Shown: positions 23,162-31,285, numbered from the stretch's first letter. The stretch: 33,539 nucleotides of DNA from Aneurinibacillus tyrosinisolvens (GCF_001015055.1 NZ_BBWZ01000048.1:1-33539), one strand, 5' to 3'. Translations and numbers: made by a program. Notes: generated by a model from the sequence alone, not told the origin.

Positions 23162-24928
23162 CTAACACCCCATGTGTTGCAGCCATAGCTCAAGTACAGT
23201 TAGCTGCCAAAGCTTGCTGCCGCCCAGTACCGTCATATGTTCTTCGGGTGCTTCCAGCAATTTAGTTACATAGGCCGGATTGTACAAACCACGATTTTTA
23301 GCTTTATCCGTATTTAAAATATCGTGTGCGAAATCAAGGTATTCATCTCGCAGGTATTTAAGAGCAGGTACAGGAAAATATCCCTTTTCACGGTAAATGA
23401 CCTCGTGTGGAACCACTCGTTCTGCGGCCTTTTTCAGAATATGCTTACCCCCACTTGCAATCTTAAGCTCCGGTGGAATCGAAGCTGCCAGTTCAACCAG
23501 CTCGTAATCAAGAAAAGGTACCCGTGCTTCAAGCCCCCATGCCATTGTCATGTTATCCACGCGTTTTACCGGGTCATCAATAAGCATAATACGCGTATCC
23601 AGGCGTAACGCTTTATCCACCGGTTCATCAGTCCCCGGAGCCATGAAATGCTGAGTCACGAATTGACCTGATATATCTGGGCCGTGGTAGCGTGTATTCA
23701 ATATCTCTAGCACTTCCTCGTGAGTACGGTCAAAAAAAGCTTCCTTATATTCAACTGCGGTATCACGCGTTCCGTTCATTACCTTTGGATACCAGTGATA
23801 ACCGGCAAAAACCTCGTCAGCCCCCTGTCCGCTGAGTACCACTTTCGTTTCCTGACTGACTTCCTGTGATAATAGATAAAATGCAACCGTGTCATGGCTG
23901 ACCATAGGCTCAGACATGGAAGCAATTGCTTTTTCAATGTTAGGTAAAAGGCGGCGCGAATCAATGAAAATTTTCTGATGTTTTGTTCCGAATTCTTTTG
24001 CAATGATATCACTGTAATAGAATTCGTTTCCTTCTTCTTTTCCCACGTCTTCAAAGCCAATGGAATACGTATACAGAGATTGCGGTTCGCACTGTGCCAT
24101 TAGCGCTGTAATGAGACTTGAATCCAATCCTCCGCTGAGCAAAGAGCCAACTGGAACATCGCTCACCATACGGCGTTTTACACTCGTAGACAAGGCCCCT
24201 AGCACCCGTTCAATCCATTCCTCTTCTGAAAGAGTTTCTCTGCGTTCAAACTTTACATCCCAATAGGAAGAAACTTTTCTTTCCCCCATAGAACTAATAC
24301 TCATTGTTGTACCTGGTTCCAGCTTCTTAACATTTTTAAATATAGTGTAGGGGGCAGGCACAACTGCGTGAAAACTTAAATAGTAATGGAGAGCCTCAGA
24401 AGAGAGCTCAGGGTGCACCACCCCAGTTGCATGGAGAGCTTGCATATTGGAGGCAAAATAAAAGGTGTGCTCATCTTCTGCATAGTAAAGAGGCTTAATC
24501 CCAAGTCGATCTCGACCTAATAGAAAGCGTCCACGTGTCTTATCATGAATACAAAAAGCAAACATTCCGTTTAATCTTTTTACAAAGTCGTCACCCCAGG
24601 CATGGTAGCTTTTTAGCAGCACTTCGGTATCACTGCTAGAATGGAATGTATAGCCTTTTTGCCGCAGTTCCTCGCGCAATGGCTGAAAGTTATAAATTTC
24701 TCCGTTATACACAATGGAAAGCTGCAGTTCTTGATCAATCATTGGCTGGTGGCCGTTTTCTGATAGGTCGATAATGCTCAGACGTCGATGGCCAAATCCA
24801 AAGCCGTCCCCTGCATATACCCCAAAATCGTCCGGGCCTCTCGTTTCTATAGCCGGAAGCATTCTTTGTACCATTCTCTCATCAATATTGCCATTGTCAA
24901 AACGAATCACACCACAAATTCCACACAT
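23162..24928 (-). CDS. AsnB-like glutamine amidotransferase of NAGGN synthesis
   Basis: This 588-residue asparagine-synthetase-type enzyme would amidate the terminal carboxyl of N-acetylglutaminylglutamine, giving the neutral osmolyte NAGGN. Cys2 of MCGICGVIRF is the class II glutaminase nucleophile. RGPDD, GHRRLSIIDLS, YNGEIYNF and SSDTEVLLKSYHAWG complete that domain (residues 1-190). The synthetase domain has the PP-loop SGGLDSS (265-271), the SGQGADEVFAGYHWYP motif and RVPFLDYELVELA. The sequence style matches the NAGGN amidotransferase family (TIGR03104-type) more than housekeeping AsnB, and it heads an operon with the two other NAGGN enzymes. The ATG at 24928 follows AGGAGATGATG. A terminator-like hairpin lies in its leader. 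The M42 peptidase often seen with this system is absent here. Confidence 0.85.
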   Translation of the reverse strand: MCGICGVIRFDNGNIDERMVQRMLPAIETRGPDDFGVYAGDGFGFGHRRLSIIDLSENGHQPMIDQELQLSIVYNGEIYNFQPLREELRQKGYTFHSSSDTEVLLKSYHAWGDDFVKRLNGMFAFCIHDKTRGRFLLGRDRLGIKPLYYAEDEHTFYFASNMQALHATGVVHPELSSEALHYYLSFHAVVPAPYTIFKNVKKLEPGTTMSISSMGERKVSSYWDVKFERRETLSEEEWIERVLGALSTSVKRRMVSDVPVGSLLSGGLDSSLITALMAQCEPQSLYTYSIGFEDVGKEEGNEFYYSDIIAKEFGTKHQKIFIDSRRLLPNIEKAIASMSEPMVSHDTVAFYLLSQEVSQETKVVLSGQGADEVFAGYHWYPKVMNGTRDTAVEYKEAFFDRTHEEVLEILNTRYHGPDISGQFVTQHFMAPGTDEPVDKALRLDTRIMLIDDPVKRVDNMTMAWGLEARVPFLDYELVELAASIPPELKIASGGKHILKKAAERVVPHEVIYREKGYFPVPALKYLRDEYLDFAHDILNTDKAKNRGLYNPAYVTKLLEAPEEHMTVLGGSKLWQLTVLELWLQHMGC

Positions 24929-24960
24929 GGTTTTTCACATCATCTCCTAAAATATTTTTT

Positions 24961-24997
24961 AAAAAGCCCCCTTTCTGACCTTATCTTCAGAAAGGGG
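24961..24997 (-). terminator. Intrinsic terminator/attenuator in the NAGGN operon leader
   Basis: On the minus strand CCCCTTTCTGA pairs perfectly with TCAGAAAGGGG (11 bp, 8-base loop), then GCTTTTTAAAA. It ends 33 bases before the amidotransferase start codon, so it lies inside the leader and could control read-through. No T-box or known riboswitch core was seen upstream. Confidence 0.7.
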
Positions 24998-25319
24998 TAA
25001 AGAGAGTAAACAACAATTCACTCTACTCCACTATGTAAAACAAATCTAAGCTGTATGTCGTTCCTACTTATAAAAAGAATAGGAAAAGAATAGAGCGAAG
25101 TCTTGTTTGCTCATTGCATAATACTTGAAATCAAGGAAAAGGATACAAAAATACCTTCTGAAATTTTTGTATCCTTTTCTGCATGTTATTGAACATGAAG
25201 TGAAAGTTTTACATTAAAGATCCTGATATAAATTCCACTTTGTTTGAAGGTTCAAACTTCCCATTTTTGGATTACATTACCTTACTAACTGATTTTTTTG
25301 TTTATGGTGTTTTTTAGCT
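24998..25319. other. Leader and intergenic region upstream of the NAGGN operon
   Basis: It contains a terminator hairpin at about 25137-25175 (AAGGATACAAAAAT pairing with ATTTTTGTATCCTT) that closes the BCCT 2/sigma-like transcript. The NAGGN promoter must lie between that hairpin and 24998. TATAAG on the minus strand near 25073 is a possible -10 but has no good -35. No gene seen. Confidence 0.5.
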
Positions 25320-25595
25320 TTAAGTTTTTTTAATACAAACTGCTGTCACCTTTCGTTGTACCCAAATTGCGAAATCTTCCTTTTCGTTGTACAGGTCGAT
25401 TGTTCGGTAAATTTCTATCAAAGTTTCTTTAGATGCCATTGACGCTTTATCTTCATCATCAAGTAAGTAATAAGCCACACGATAAACAAAAGTCTCGATT
25501 TCTTCTAAGAGATATAAAAGAAATAAACGGTCTCTATTTTGAGCCTGTCTGATTATCGAAACATTGACCCGTTCATCCCCCTCATTTGGAATCAT
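25320..25595 (-). CDS. Short sigma-factor-like protein (region 2 only), coupled to BCCT gene 2
   Basis: This 91-residue product resembles region 2 of ECF-type sigma factors: RDRLFLLYLLEEIETFVYRV, then LDDEDKASMASKETLIEIY and FAIWVQRKVTAVCIKK. A normal ECF factor also has a region 4 helix-turn-helix, which is absent here and not found as a relic downstream. The ATG at 25595 overlaps the end of the BCCT gene by 14 bases, so it would be translated by coupling. The ribosome site is weak. It could be a truncated regulator, a sigma-binding decoy, or an unrelated helical protein. Confidence 0.5.
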   Translation of the reverse strand: MIPNEGDERVNVSIIRQAQNRDRLFLLYLLEEIETFVYRVAYYLLDDEDKASMASKETLIEIYRTIDLYNEKEDFAIWVQRKVTAVCIKKT

Positions 25596-27102
25596 TTAAT
25601 ATCATCTCGAGTTTTCTCTCGCTTGTCTGCTTTTTTTTATAAATTTTCGTTTCTTCTTGTAGTGCTTTCATGAGAGAAAAACACATCAGGACCATAATAA
25701 GAGCAAAAGGAAGCGCGGCGACAATTGATGCGGTCTGCAATCCCTGCAGGCCCCCGCTGAGGAGTAAAACGGATGCGATGGTAGCCTGAAGGATCCCCCA
25801 TGTAACTTTCACTTTATTTGAAGGATTAAGCTTTCCATTCGAAGAGAGCATACCAAGTACGAAAGTCGCTGAATCCGCTGAAGTAACGAAAAATGTAATG
25901 ATTAACAGGGTAGCTACAACCGATAAGAGCATACCCATCGGGAGATTCTCCAGCATCTCAAATAAGGTAAGGGTCACATCCTTTTCTGCTACCTGTGACA
26001 ATTTAATTCCCTCAAATATTTCCATGTGCAGCGCCGTTCCCCCAAATACAGCAAACCAAACAAAACTAAAAAGACTTGGGATGAGCATTACACCAAGGAC
26101 AAACTCACGAATCGTTCTTCCTTTGGAAACGCGAGCGATAAACGTACCAACAAACGGTGCCCAAGCGATCCACCAGGCCCAGTAAAACAACGTCCAACCT
26201 GATATCCATTTACTGTCTGTAAAAGGTGTCATTCTCAAACTCATAGACATAAGGTTTTGTAAATAGCTTCCAAGGGTAGAGGTAAATATATCAAATAAAA
26301 ATGAAGTTGGACCCAAAAACATCGTAAGCAAAAGCAGCGCCACAGCAATGAGCAGATTGGCGTTACTTAGATACTTAATTCCACGGTCTAATCCTGTTGT
26401 CGCGGAAATCAGATAGAGAACAGTAACTACAGCAATAATAATTAGTTGATTAACAATATTGCTGTTAATTCCCGCAATATGCGAAAGACCTCCATTAATC
26501 TGTAGTACCCCTAAGCCAAGTGAAGTCGCCACCCCAAAAACCGTTGCGATAATGGCAAGAATGTCAATGCTTTTACCAAGCGGCCCACTTACTTTTTCTC
26601 CAAACAACGGACGGAATGTTAAGCTGATTAGGCCGTTATATCCCTTTCGAAATTTGAAATAGGCTAACGACAGCGCAAGCAGGGTATAAATTCCCCATGG
26701 TTGAAGTCCCCAGTGGAAAAAGGAATACCGCATGGCAAGTCGAGCCGCTTCATCCGTTTGGCCTTCCCCGACGGGCGGTGTTACGTAGTGGCTAAGAGGT
26801 TCCGCAACGCCCCAGAAGACCAGACCGATTCCCATTCCTGCACTAAAGAGCATGGCAAACCAGGTGAAATTAGAATACTCTGGTTCATCATCATCTTTTC
26901 CTAACTTAATTTGTCCGTACTTACTAAACGCGAGATATAACACAAAAACTAGAAATGAAAAAGCAGCAATAAGGTAAAACCATCCAAACTTATTTGTTGC
27001 AAAGACAAGTAAACTATTAGCGGCACTCGCCAAACTTTCCGGCATCAGCCCTCCCCATAAAACAAAGAGCAAAACAACACCAATTGACATATAAAAGACC
27101 AT
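25582..27102 (-). CDS. BCCT-family compatible-solute transporter 2
   Basis: This 506-residue twelve-span Na+-coupled osmolyte carrier is closely similar to the one at 12002-13525 over its whole length. It has FSAGMGIGLVFWGVAEPLSH, FFHWGLQPWGIYTLLALS, WTLFYWAWWIAWAPFVGTFI and VATLLIITFFVTSADSATF. Differences cluster in the N-terminus, loops and the charged C-terminus (EETKIYKKKQTSERK). The start is the ATG at 27102 behind GGGGGAG. The preceding in-frame TTG is less well placed. Upstream on the same strand lie a 51-aa membrane protein and a preserved c-di-AMP riboswitch copy with no intact ehu operon, so c-di-AMP may control this gene by read-through. Substrate not determinable by eye. Confidence 0.9.
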   Translation of the reverse strand: MVFYMSIGVVLLFVLWGGLMPESLASAANSLLVFATNKFGWFYLIAAFSFLVFVLYLAFSKYGQIKLGKDDDEPEYSNFTWFAMLFSAGMGIGLVFWGVAEPLSHYVTPPVGEGQTDEAARLAMRYSFFHWGLQPWGIYTLLALSLAYFKFRKGYNGLISLTFRPLFGEKVSGPLGKSIDILAIIATVFGVATSLGLGVLQINGGLSHIAGINSNIVNQLIIIAVVTVLYLISATTGLDRGIKYLSNANLLIAVALLLLTMFLGPTSFLFDIFTSTLGSYLQNLMSMSLRMTPFTDSKWISGWTLFYWAWWIAWAPFVGTFIARVSKGRTIREFVLGVMLIPSLFSFVWFAVFGGTALHMEIFEGIKLSQVAEKDVTLTLFEMLENLPMGMLLSVVATLLIITFFVTSADSATFVLGMLSSNGKLNPSNKVKVTWGILQATIASVLLLSGGLQGLQTASIVAALPFALIMVLMCFSLMKALQEETKIYKKKQTSERKLEMILNDSK

Positions 27103-27363
27103 CAAACTCCCCCTTTTTATTTAACGAAATATATTTCACAAACCATTCGTAACATAAAAACCAATAGGATTTTATTCACCTTTTTTATTATTTATTTAGG
27201 TGTTTAACCCTAACAATATAAAAGTAATACCGTTCAAATTATCATTGTTCAGAAAGAAATCAACGTTAACATTTAAATTGCTTAACCTTACGCTCTCAAA
27301 CAAAGAAAATAGCGTATTCAAAATTTAATGCACTGTGTCTATAAAAGTATTATTGGATAATAT

Positions 27364-27519
27364 TTAGTTGTGATTCACTTCTCGTATCTTTGTTATTTCT
27401 TCTTTTCTTACCGGACCGTTATCCTCTTCATCTGGAGTTGATACTATTAAAGGGATGCCCCCGATCATTAAAAAACATAATCCCACAATAACCAAGATAA
27501 TCCAATCACTCAAGTCCAC
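27364..27519 (-). CDS. Small membrane protein, 51 aa
   Basis: The GTG at 27519 follows AAGGTGGG with good spacing and runs to TAA at 27364. The product has one span (WIILVIVGLCFLMIGGIPLI) and a charged tail (PDEEDNGPVRKEEITKI). It lies between the riboswitch relic region and BCCT gene 2, all on the minus strand, so it may belong to the same transcript. No family recognised. Small single-span partners of transporters are known in general, but a link is only inferred from position. Confidence 0.65.
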   Translation of the reverse strand: MDLSDWIILVIVGLCFLMIGGIPLIVSTPDEEDNGPVRKEEITKIREVNHN

Positions 27520-27562
27520 TGGGGAACCCACCTTATTTTACAAATGTATATTTTTTCTATTT

Positions 27563-27849
27563 ATCAACGTTTTTTAAACGAACTAACATTTTATAATTTT
27601 GTTAGTTCTTTGGTGGTCAATGATACTAGAAAGACTTGTTTGCTAAACCTAAATGGTTACAAAACCTCTAGCAACATTCTCTAATTCACTGTTATTTGCA
27701 TTGCGTAATTCCTTATTCAGTCAAATTAGATTTCCTTTCCCGGATTATTATTTCTTTTGCCCTATGTTTGTACTGCGTCTGAGCCTTATAAGAAACACAC
27801 TTACCTTAAACAGTCCTGTGAATAAAAAGGATAATTTTTAAGTATTCAT
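27563..27849 (-). pseudogene. Decayed second copy of ehuB
   Basis: Sequence matches to the intact ehuB run in the same order, with large gaps. TCTAATTCACTGTT then GCGTAATTCCTTAT (27680-27715) corresponds to 3978-4017. CCCGGATTATTATTTC near 27740 corresponds to about 4379-4396. CAGTCCTGTGAATAAAA (27810-27830) corresponds to the signal-peptide region at 4750-4764. AAACGAACTAACATTTTATA (27577-27596) corresponds to 3859-3878 at the 3' end. The start ATG (27849-27847) is preserved but is followed by a stop at the fourth codon. About two thirds of the gene is gone, and no permease or ATPase relic follows. Confidence 0.8.
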
Positions 27850-27892
27850 ATCGATTTCCCCCCTTTTTTAATAATGTAGATTTTCAATACAA

Positions 27893-27956
27893 ATAGACCA
27901 GGGCATACTTTCTCCTTGGAACTGAAGTTCCAAAGAAAAACAATGCACTGGTCTGT
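27893..27956 (-). terminator. Hairpin after riboswitch copy 2
   Basis: Same long hairpin as at 4827-4889, ending on ATAGACCAG/CTGGTCTGT, with the inner TTGGAACT/AGTTCCAA stem here perfectly paired. It was kept although the gene behind it decayed. Confidence 0.55.
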
Positions 27957-27981
27957 AGTCATAATTATGATATCTTTAGAT

Positions 27982-28126
27982 CTTCTCTGCTTAGCCGACG
28001 AGGTTAGCTGACGGGTAGGATGGCAGAGAAATATTCTTCCACATCCCTCCTAGTCTTAATACCTAGGATTAACCCCAAAACACTTGGTTCCCCCGCTTTC
28101 GTTTTGAACGAAATTAGGCCTGATAT
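27982..28126 (-). promoter_or_regulatory. Second c-di-AMP (ydaO/yuaA) riboswitch copy
   Basis: The aptamer core is identical to the copy at 4914-5059 in the conserved parts: GCGGGGGAACCAAG, GGGGTTAATCC, CCTACCCG and TCAGCTAACCTCGTC. Changes fall in loops, plus one paired change in the 5' hairpin. There G101-C109 (28101/28109) replaces the A-T pair at 5033/5041, keeping the TTTCGTT/AACGAAA stem. Such covariation suggests the RNA has been kept functional. Its nearest intact downstream genes are the 51-aa protein and BCCT 2. Confidence 0.8.
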
Positions 28127-28632
28127 TGAATTTTGTTCAGCATGTGAATCATAGTTGATATTAATTATGATATCATAATTAGAACATATAATCACACTTG
28201 GAATATATGAATTATTTCCACTATTATCCTCTCTCCTTGCCTGATAACTAATTAACTTTGATTTTCTTAAAAATCAGCTTAAATAATCCCGTGTTCTCTT
28301 ATATCCTTCCATACAGTAATTCTTTACCAAAAAAACACATCTTTTTTAAATTGGATGAATCCATTATACAAAACAAGTATATCGCTATAGGTTTTGAGAT
28401 TCCTATGCGGCTTCCCATCAGTCATAACGAACGAAACCGCACCAGTTCGCTTACCATAGATTACACTTGGCAACAATTTTAAGCGGAGGTTTTCCTTTTG
28501 AATGGCAATCACTTCCATTGTATTTTTCGTAGTTTAGTTATGCTCACATAACCCACTTTTCTCGCCATTTATGATGACCATATAGAATTAAAAATAAAAA
28601 CCAATCCGCTATATAAGAATGCATTAAACTCC
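28127..28632. other. Upstream part of the duplicated region and unannotated stretch
   Basis: From 28127 to about 28320 the sequence is a diverged copy of 5060-5260 (shared AACTAATTAACTTTGAT and CTTATATCCTTCCATA). It contains the perfect 18-bp palindrome AATTATGATATCATAATT at 28163-28180. From 28320 to 28632 I see no supported gene. A 64-codon minus-strand frame (28518-28324) lacks a ribosome site and family likeness. Confidence 0.5.
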
Positions 28633-29920
28633 ATGACGAACCATATATCATATTCCCTGTTACAACTTGGTCAATTGTCGTCTAATGATAACTTGGATAA
28701 ACAGAAGTCTAATACAAGCAGCAAGTCCACGAAGTCGAATGCCGGGACAGTAAATTCATCTGATCAAAGTAACTTCCAGGCGAAGTTGGCGGAGGTGCAG
28801 TTAGGCAACAGCTCAACGGAGGACGTGTATAAGATAGGTGTGCGATTGCGGGAGTTAGCGGTCCAATATACGAATCCATCAACGAATAAAATCCATAAAA
28901 AGAAGATTGAAGACGAGGCTAACCCCATGCTTTAACAAGTAATACAATGGATGGGAAAAAACATTGCTAGTATACTGGGTAAGCATAACTTTTCTTTTTC
29001 AATTCCTGCTTTACCGCCCTATACCGTGCCTCCCTTTAATACGCACCATACCGATTCAAAAATAGGACATAACGGTGTTAATAAGGAACTGACCGAGCTA
29101 ATTAAAGTCACACAAAAAATTGATCAGTTAGCTAGGAGTAGCTTCCTTGTCAATGGAACAGAGTACCACAAACCACCTAATGATGCCGAGCAATCTAACC
29201 GATATGCAATGCATGACCAGGATGAAGAGAAGCAACAGAATGTGAAGAAAGAAAAATATCTTCATTCTCGGCATGATGGTGTGAAGGAAGAAGAGAATCA
29301 TCATCCTCACCACGAGGATTGGCAACTCCTATACATGGCCGTGGACATGAGCACCATGACCATGATGAACCTCAAGATAGCGGTTCGGTTAACCCACCTG
29401 AAACGCCGTCCAACGGAGGTATCGGTTTGCCCGGAACAGGTGATAATCCATCTACTCCCCCCTTCCATCAGATAATCCAAATGGTGCTCCTGGGAATACA
29501 GGAGGAGGAACCAATCCCCCGCCTACAAATGGTAGCGTACCACCTTTACCTGCTGGACCGACTGTCCCAGGCGGATTAGAAGGAGGAAGCGGGCTGCCGC
29601 CCATAGGAGGAGTTCCTTCCCAACCACCGATATCTGATGTTATTTCAAAATTGCCGATTGATCAGATTTTAAAACCTGACGTCATTGATAAGTACATTTT
29701 AGATCCTCTTTCGAAATACCGGCGTTCTTTGGCAGAAAAAAGACCGCATCTATCTAAGTTTTTCAGGCCTACTTTCACTCAATCTGAGCAGGAAAATTTC
29801 CTTAAACCCCGGGATATGGTCGAGCTATTAAAACTCAGACAGATGGCGTACACGGTTGCTACGATGAATACGTACACGGAGCAACAAGGGAAGTACATTG
29901 ACGCCCTTGTTGGTAATTAA
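28633..29920 (+). pseudogene. Broken gene for a Ser/His/Pro-Gly-rich protein with flagellin-like segment
   Basis: One long gene is visible across three frames. Part 1 (28633-29320) is polar and Ser-rich, then reads VRLRELAVQYTNPSTNKIHK, KKIEDEANPML, an in-frame TAA at 28933, and QVIQWMGKN. This stretch resembles the LRELAVQAAND...EINRI segment of flagellin N-termini. A His-rich acidic part follows (HHPHHED; in the next frame HEHHDHDE). Part 2 (about 29319-29465) and part 3 (about 29465-29920) are Pro/Gly-rich linkers, then a folded end (LPIDQILKPDVIDKYILDPL, LKPRDMVELLKLRQMAYTVA). One stop and two frameshifts break it. The family is not recognised. It could be an exported or filament-related protein. 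Confidence 0.55.
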
Positions 29921-29924
29921 CAAG

Positions 29925-29964
29925 CTTCAAAGCCATTGCACAATGCAATGGCTTTGAAGTCTTT
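29925..29964 (+). terminator. Terminator after the broken Pro/His-rich gene
   Basis: CTTCAAAGCCATTGCA pairs perfectly with TGCAATGGCTTTGAAG (16 bp, 3-base loop), followed by TCTTTT. Confidence 0.85.
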
Positions 29965-30157
29965 TATGAACAATAAGAAGGGCATACTGCTTGTGGTGGC
30001 ATTTACATAATATCTGGATTTACCAAATTAATCATTCATCTTTAATAAAATTCTTTATATTTTAACATCTATTTCATTATTTTTTAATAATAATATCCGA
30101 TAATATTTCTATACTTGGTGTATAGATAAAATAAGAACAGATTGAGGGTAAGGAACT

Positions 30158-30274
30158 ATGAATATCGTTTTAACGGAAACAACATGTAAAGTATGCGGAT
30201 CAAAACTCTCACAGTATGAAGTTGAGGAAAAGGACCGCCATTGTATGAATTGCTATGAAGAACCTAAAAAATAA
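30158..30274 (+). CDS. 38-aa zinc-ribbon protein
   Basis: The ATG at 30158 follows GGGTAAGGAACT. The product has two Cys pairs, C-K-V-C near residue 10 and C-M-N-C near residue 29, spaced like a treble-clef or zinc-ribbon knuckle, with an acidic middle (YEVEEKDRH). A terminator follows at 30304, so this is a complete small transcription unit. Function unknown. Small Bacillus zinc-ribbon proteins of this size are often sporulation or regulatory factors, but nothing here shows that. Confidence 0.7.
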   Translation: MNIVLTETTCKVCGSKLSQYEVEEKDRHCMNCYEEPKK

Positions 30275-30303
30275 TAAATGTTAGGTTGATATAAGCATGA
30301 AAA

Positions 30304-30346
30304 ACCGTCTCAAGGAAGATGTTATCTAGCCTGGGACGGTTTTTTG
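30304..30346 (+). terminator. Terminator after the zinc-ribbon gene
   Basis: ACCGTCTCAAGG pairs with CCTGGGACGGT (imperfect centre), followed by TTTTTT. Confidence 0.8.
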
Positions 30347-30439
30347 TTTCAATCATTTAAAATTTAGTCCGTGAGAGGAAAGAATTTCTTGCTTAATCCA
30401 AATACATTTCAGACCATTCCTGCTCCATGAGACATTCCC

Positions 30440-30892
30440 CTAAAATTCACTCATACCCTCCCCCCATTCATCCATGTCTGGATATTCACTGTATGGACTA
30501 AAAATGGAACAGTCATGAATGGATGGATAATATATGCTGTAGTAATCCATCGCGGCCCGAATATTTTTAAGCATATCCATATATTTGTCGGTGTTAATTA
30601 TTAAATTTCGCTTTAAGGTGTATTTTAGAGAGTTGTATACCTCTTCATATTCCTTGATTAAGAACTCAGCAGTTATCCTTTCAGAAGCTAACAAATCATT
30701 AAACGTGCATTGAAAAGCTAATAGGTTTTTATTTTTACTACGTAAATCCATCTTTCTATATCCGGCTTTCAGATAACAAAAACCAGGATTGCGACTTGTC
30801 ACTTTATCAGGATTTACATAAGTGATTAGTCCATCTTTATGTTTAATACCATACCGTTTAAATGTAGCCCAGGTCGCTTCAAAAATTGTGAC
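30440..30892 (-). pseudogene. Hypothetical phage-like protein, 5'-truncated
   Basis: The coding frame is open from about 30892 (just after an in-frame TAA) to the stop at 30440. It encodes FEATWATFKRYGIKHKDGLI, TYVNPDKVTSRNPGFCYLKA, then GYRKMDLRSKNKNLLAFQ and an acidic end (YPDMDEWGEGMSEF). The RNPGFCYLKAGY block recalls small proteins I associate with Gram-positive phages and plasmids. No family name can be given. No ribosome site or plausible start exists at the 5' end except an internal GTG at 30802 without a Shine-Dalgarno, so I treat it as a remnant. If it starts at 30802 it would be 120 residues. Confidence 0.45.
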
Positions 30893-31169
30893 TTAGATTA
30901 TAACTTTGCCACACTATGAAGCATAAATTCACCGGGTATTATTCTATTTTTGACCCAATTACTTTCTTAGAAAAAGAACTTTAAACCATATACTTGCCAA
31001 AAATACATTTATGAAGCATAAACCTGCCAAGAGTTAAAATACGATTTGTAACAACCATCTTCTTATTTCCCCCTTTTTTCTTATTTTATATTGTGCTATT
31101 GATTCCCGTAGACCAACCACACGAATGACGCAGCACCACATATGATTTGAAACGAAGCAGTATTCCATT
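30893..31169. other. Intergenic stretch without visible genes
   Basis: AT-rich. No supported gene, structured RNA or repeat was seen apart from the tandem repeat that begins at 31170. Confidence 0.4.
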
Positions 31170-31256
31170 TAATAAGGAATAGCATGCCCAATACATGTTA
31201 ATAAGGAATAGCATGCCCAATTCATGTTAATAAGGAATAGCATGCCCAATTCATGT
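31170..31256. repeat. Tandem repeat, three units of 29 bp
   Basis: Three consecutive copies of a unit beginning TAATAAGGAATAGCATGCCC and ending AATTCATGT. The first copy differs by one base (AATACATGT). The unit contains the palindromes GCATGC and, at its end, ACATGT in copy 1. There are no spacers, so it is not a CRISPR. It lies in non-coding DNA. Confidence 0.9.
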
Positions 31257-31285
31257 CGATTAAGAAATGATAGCCACATACATGA

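Noticed and set aside
24928..25120. T-box leader for the AsnB-like gene
   Set aside because: A terminator is present, but the conserved T-box sequence and specifier-loop features are absent.
28324..28518. 64-codon minus-strand frame
   Set aside because: No Shine-Dalgarno, no known motif, short, and in a decayed duplicated region.
31170..31256. Possible CRISPR array
   Set aside because: The three 29-bp units are directly adjacent with no spacers, and no cas genes are in the window.
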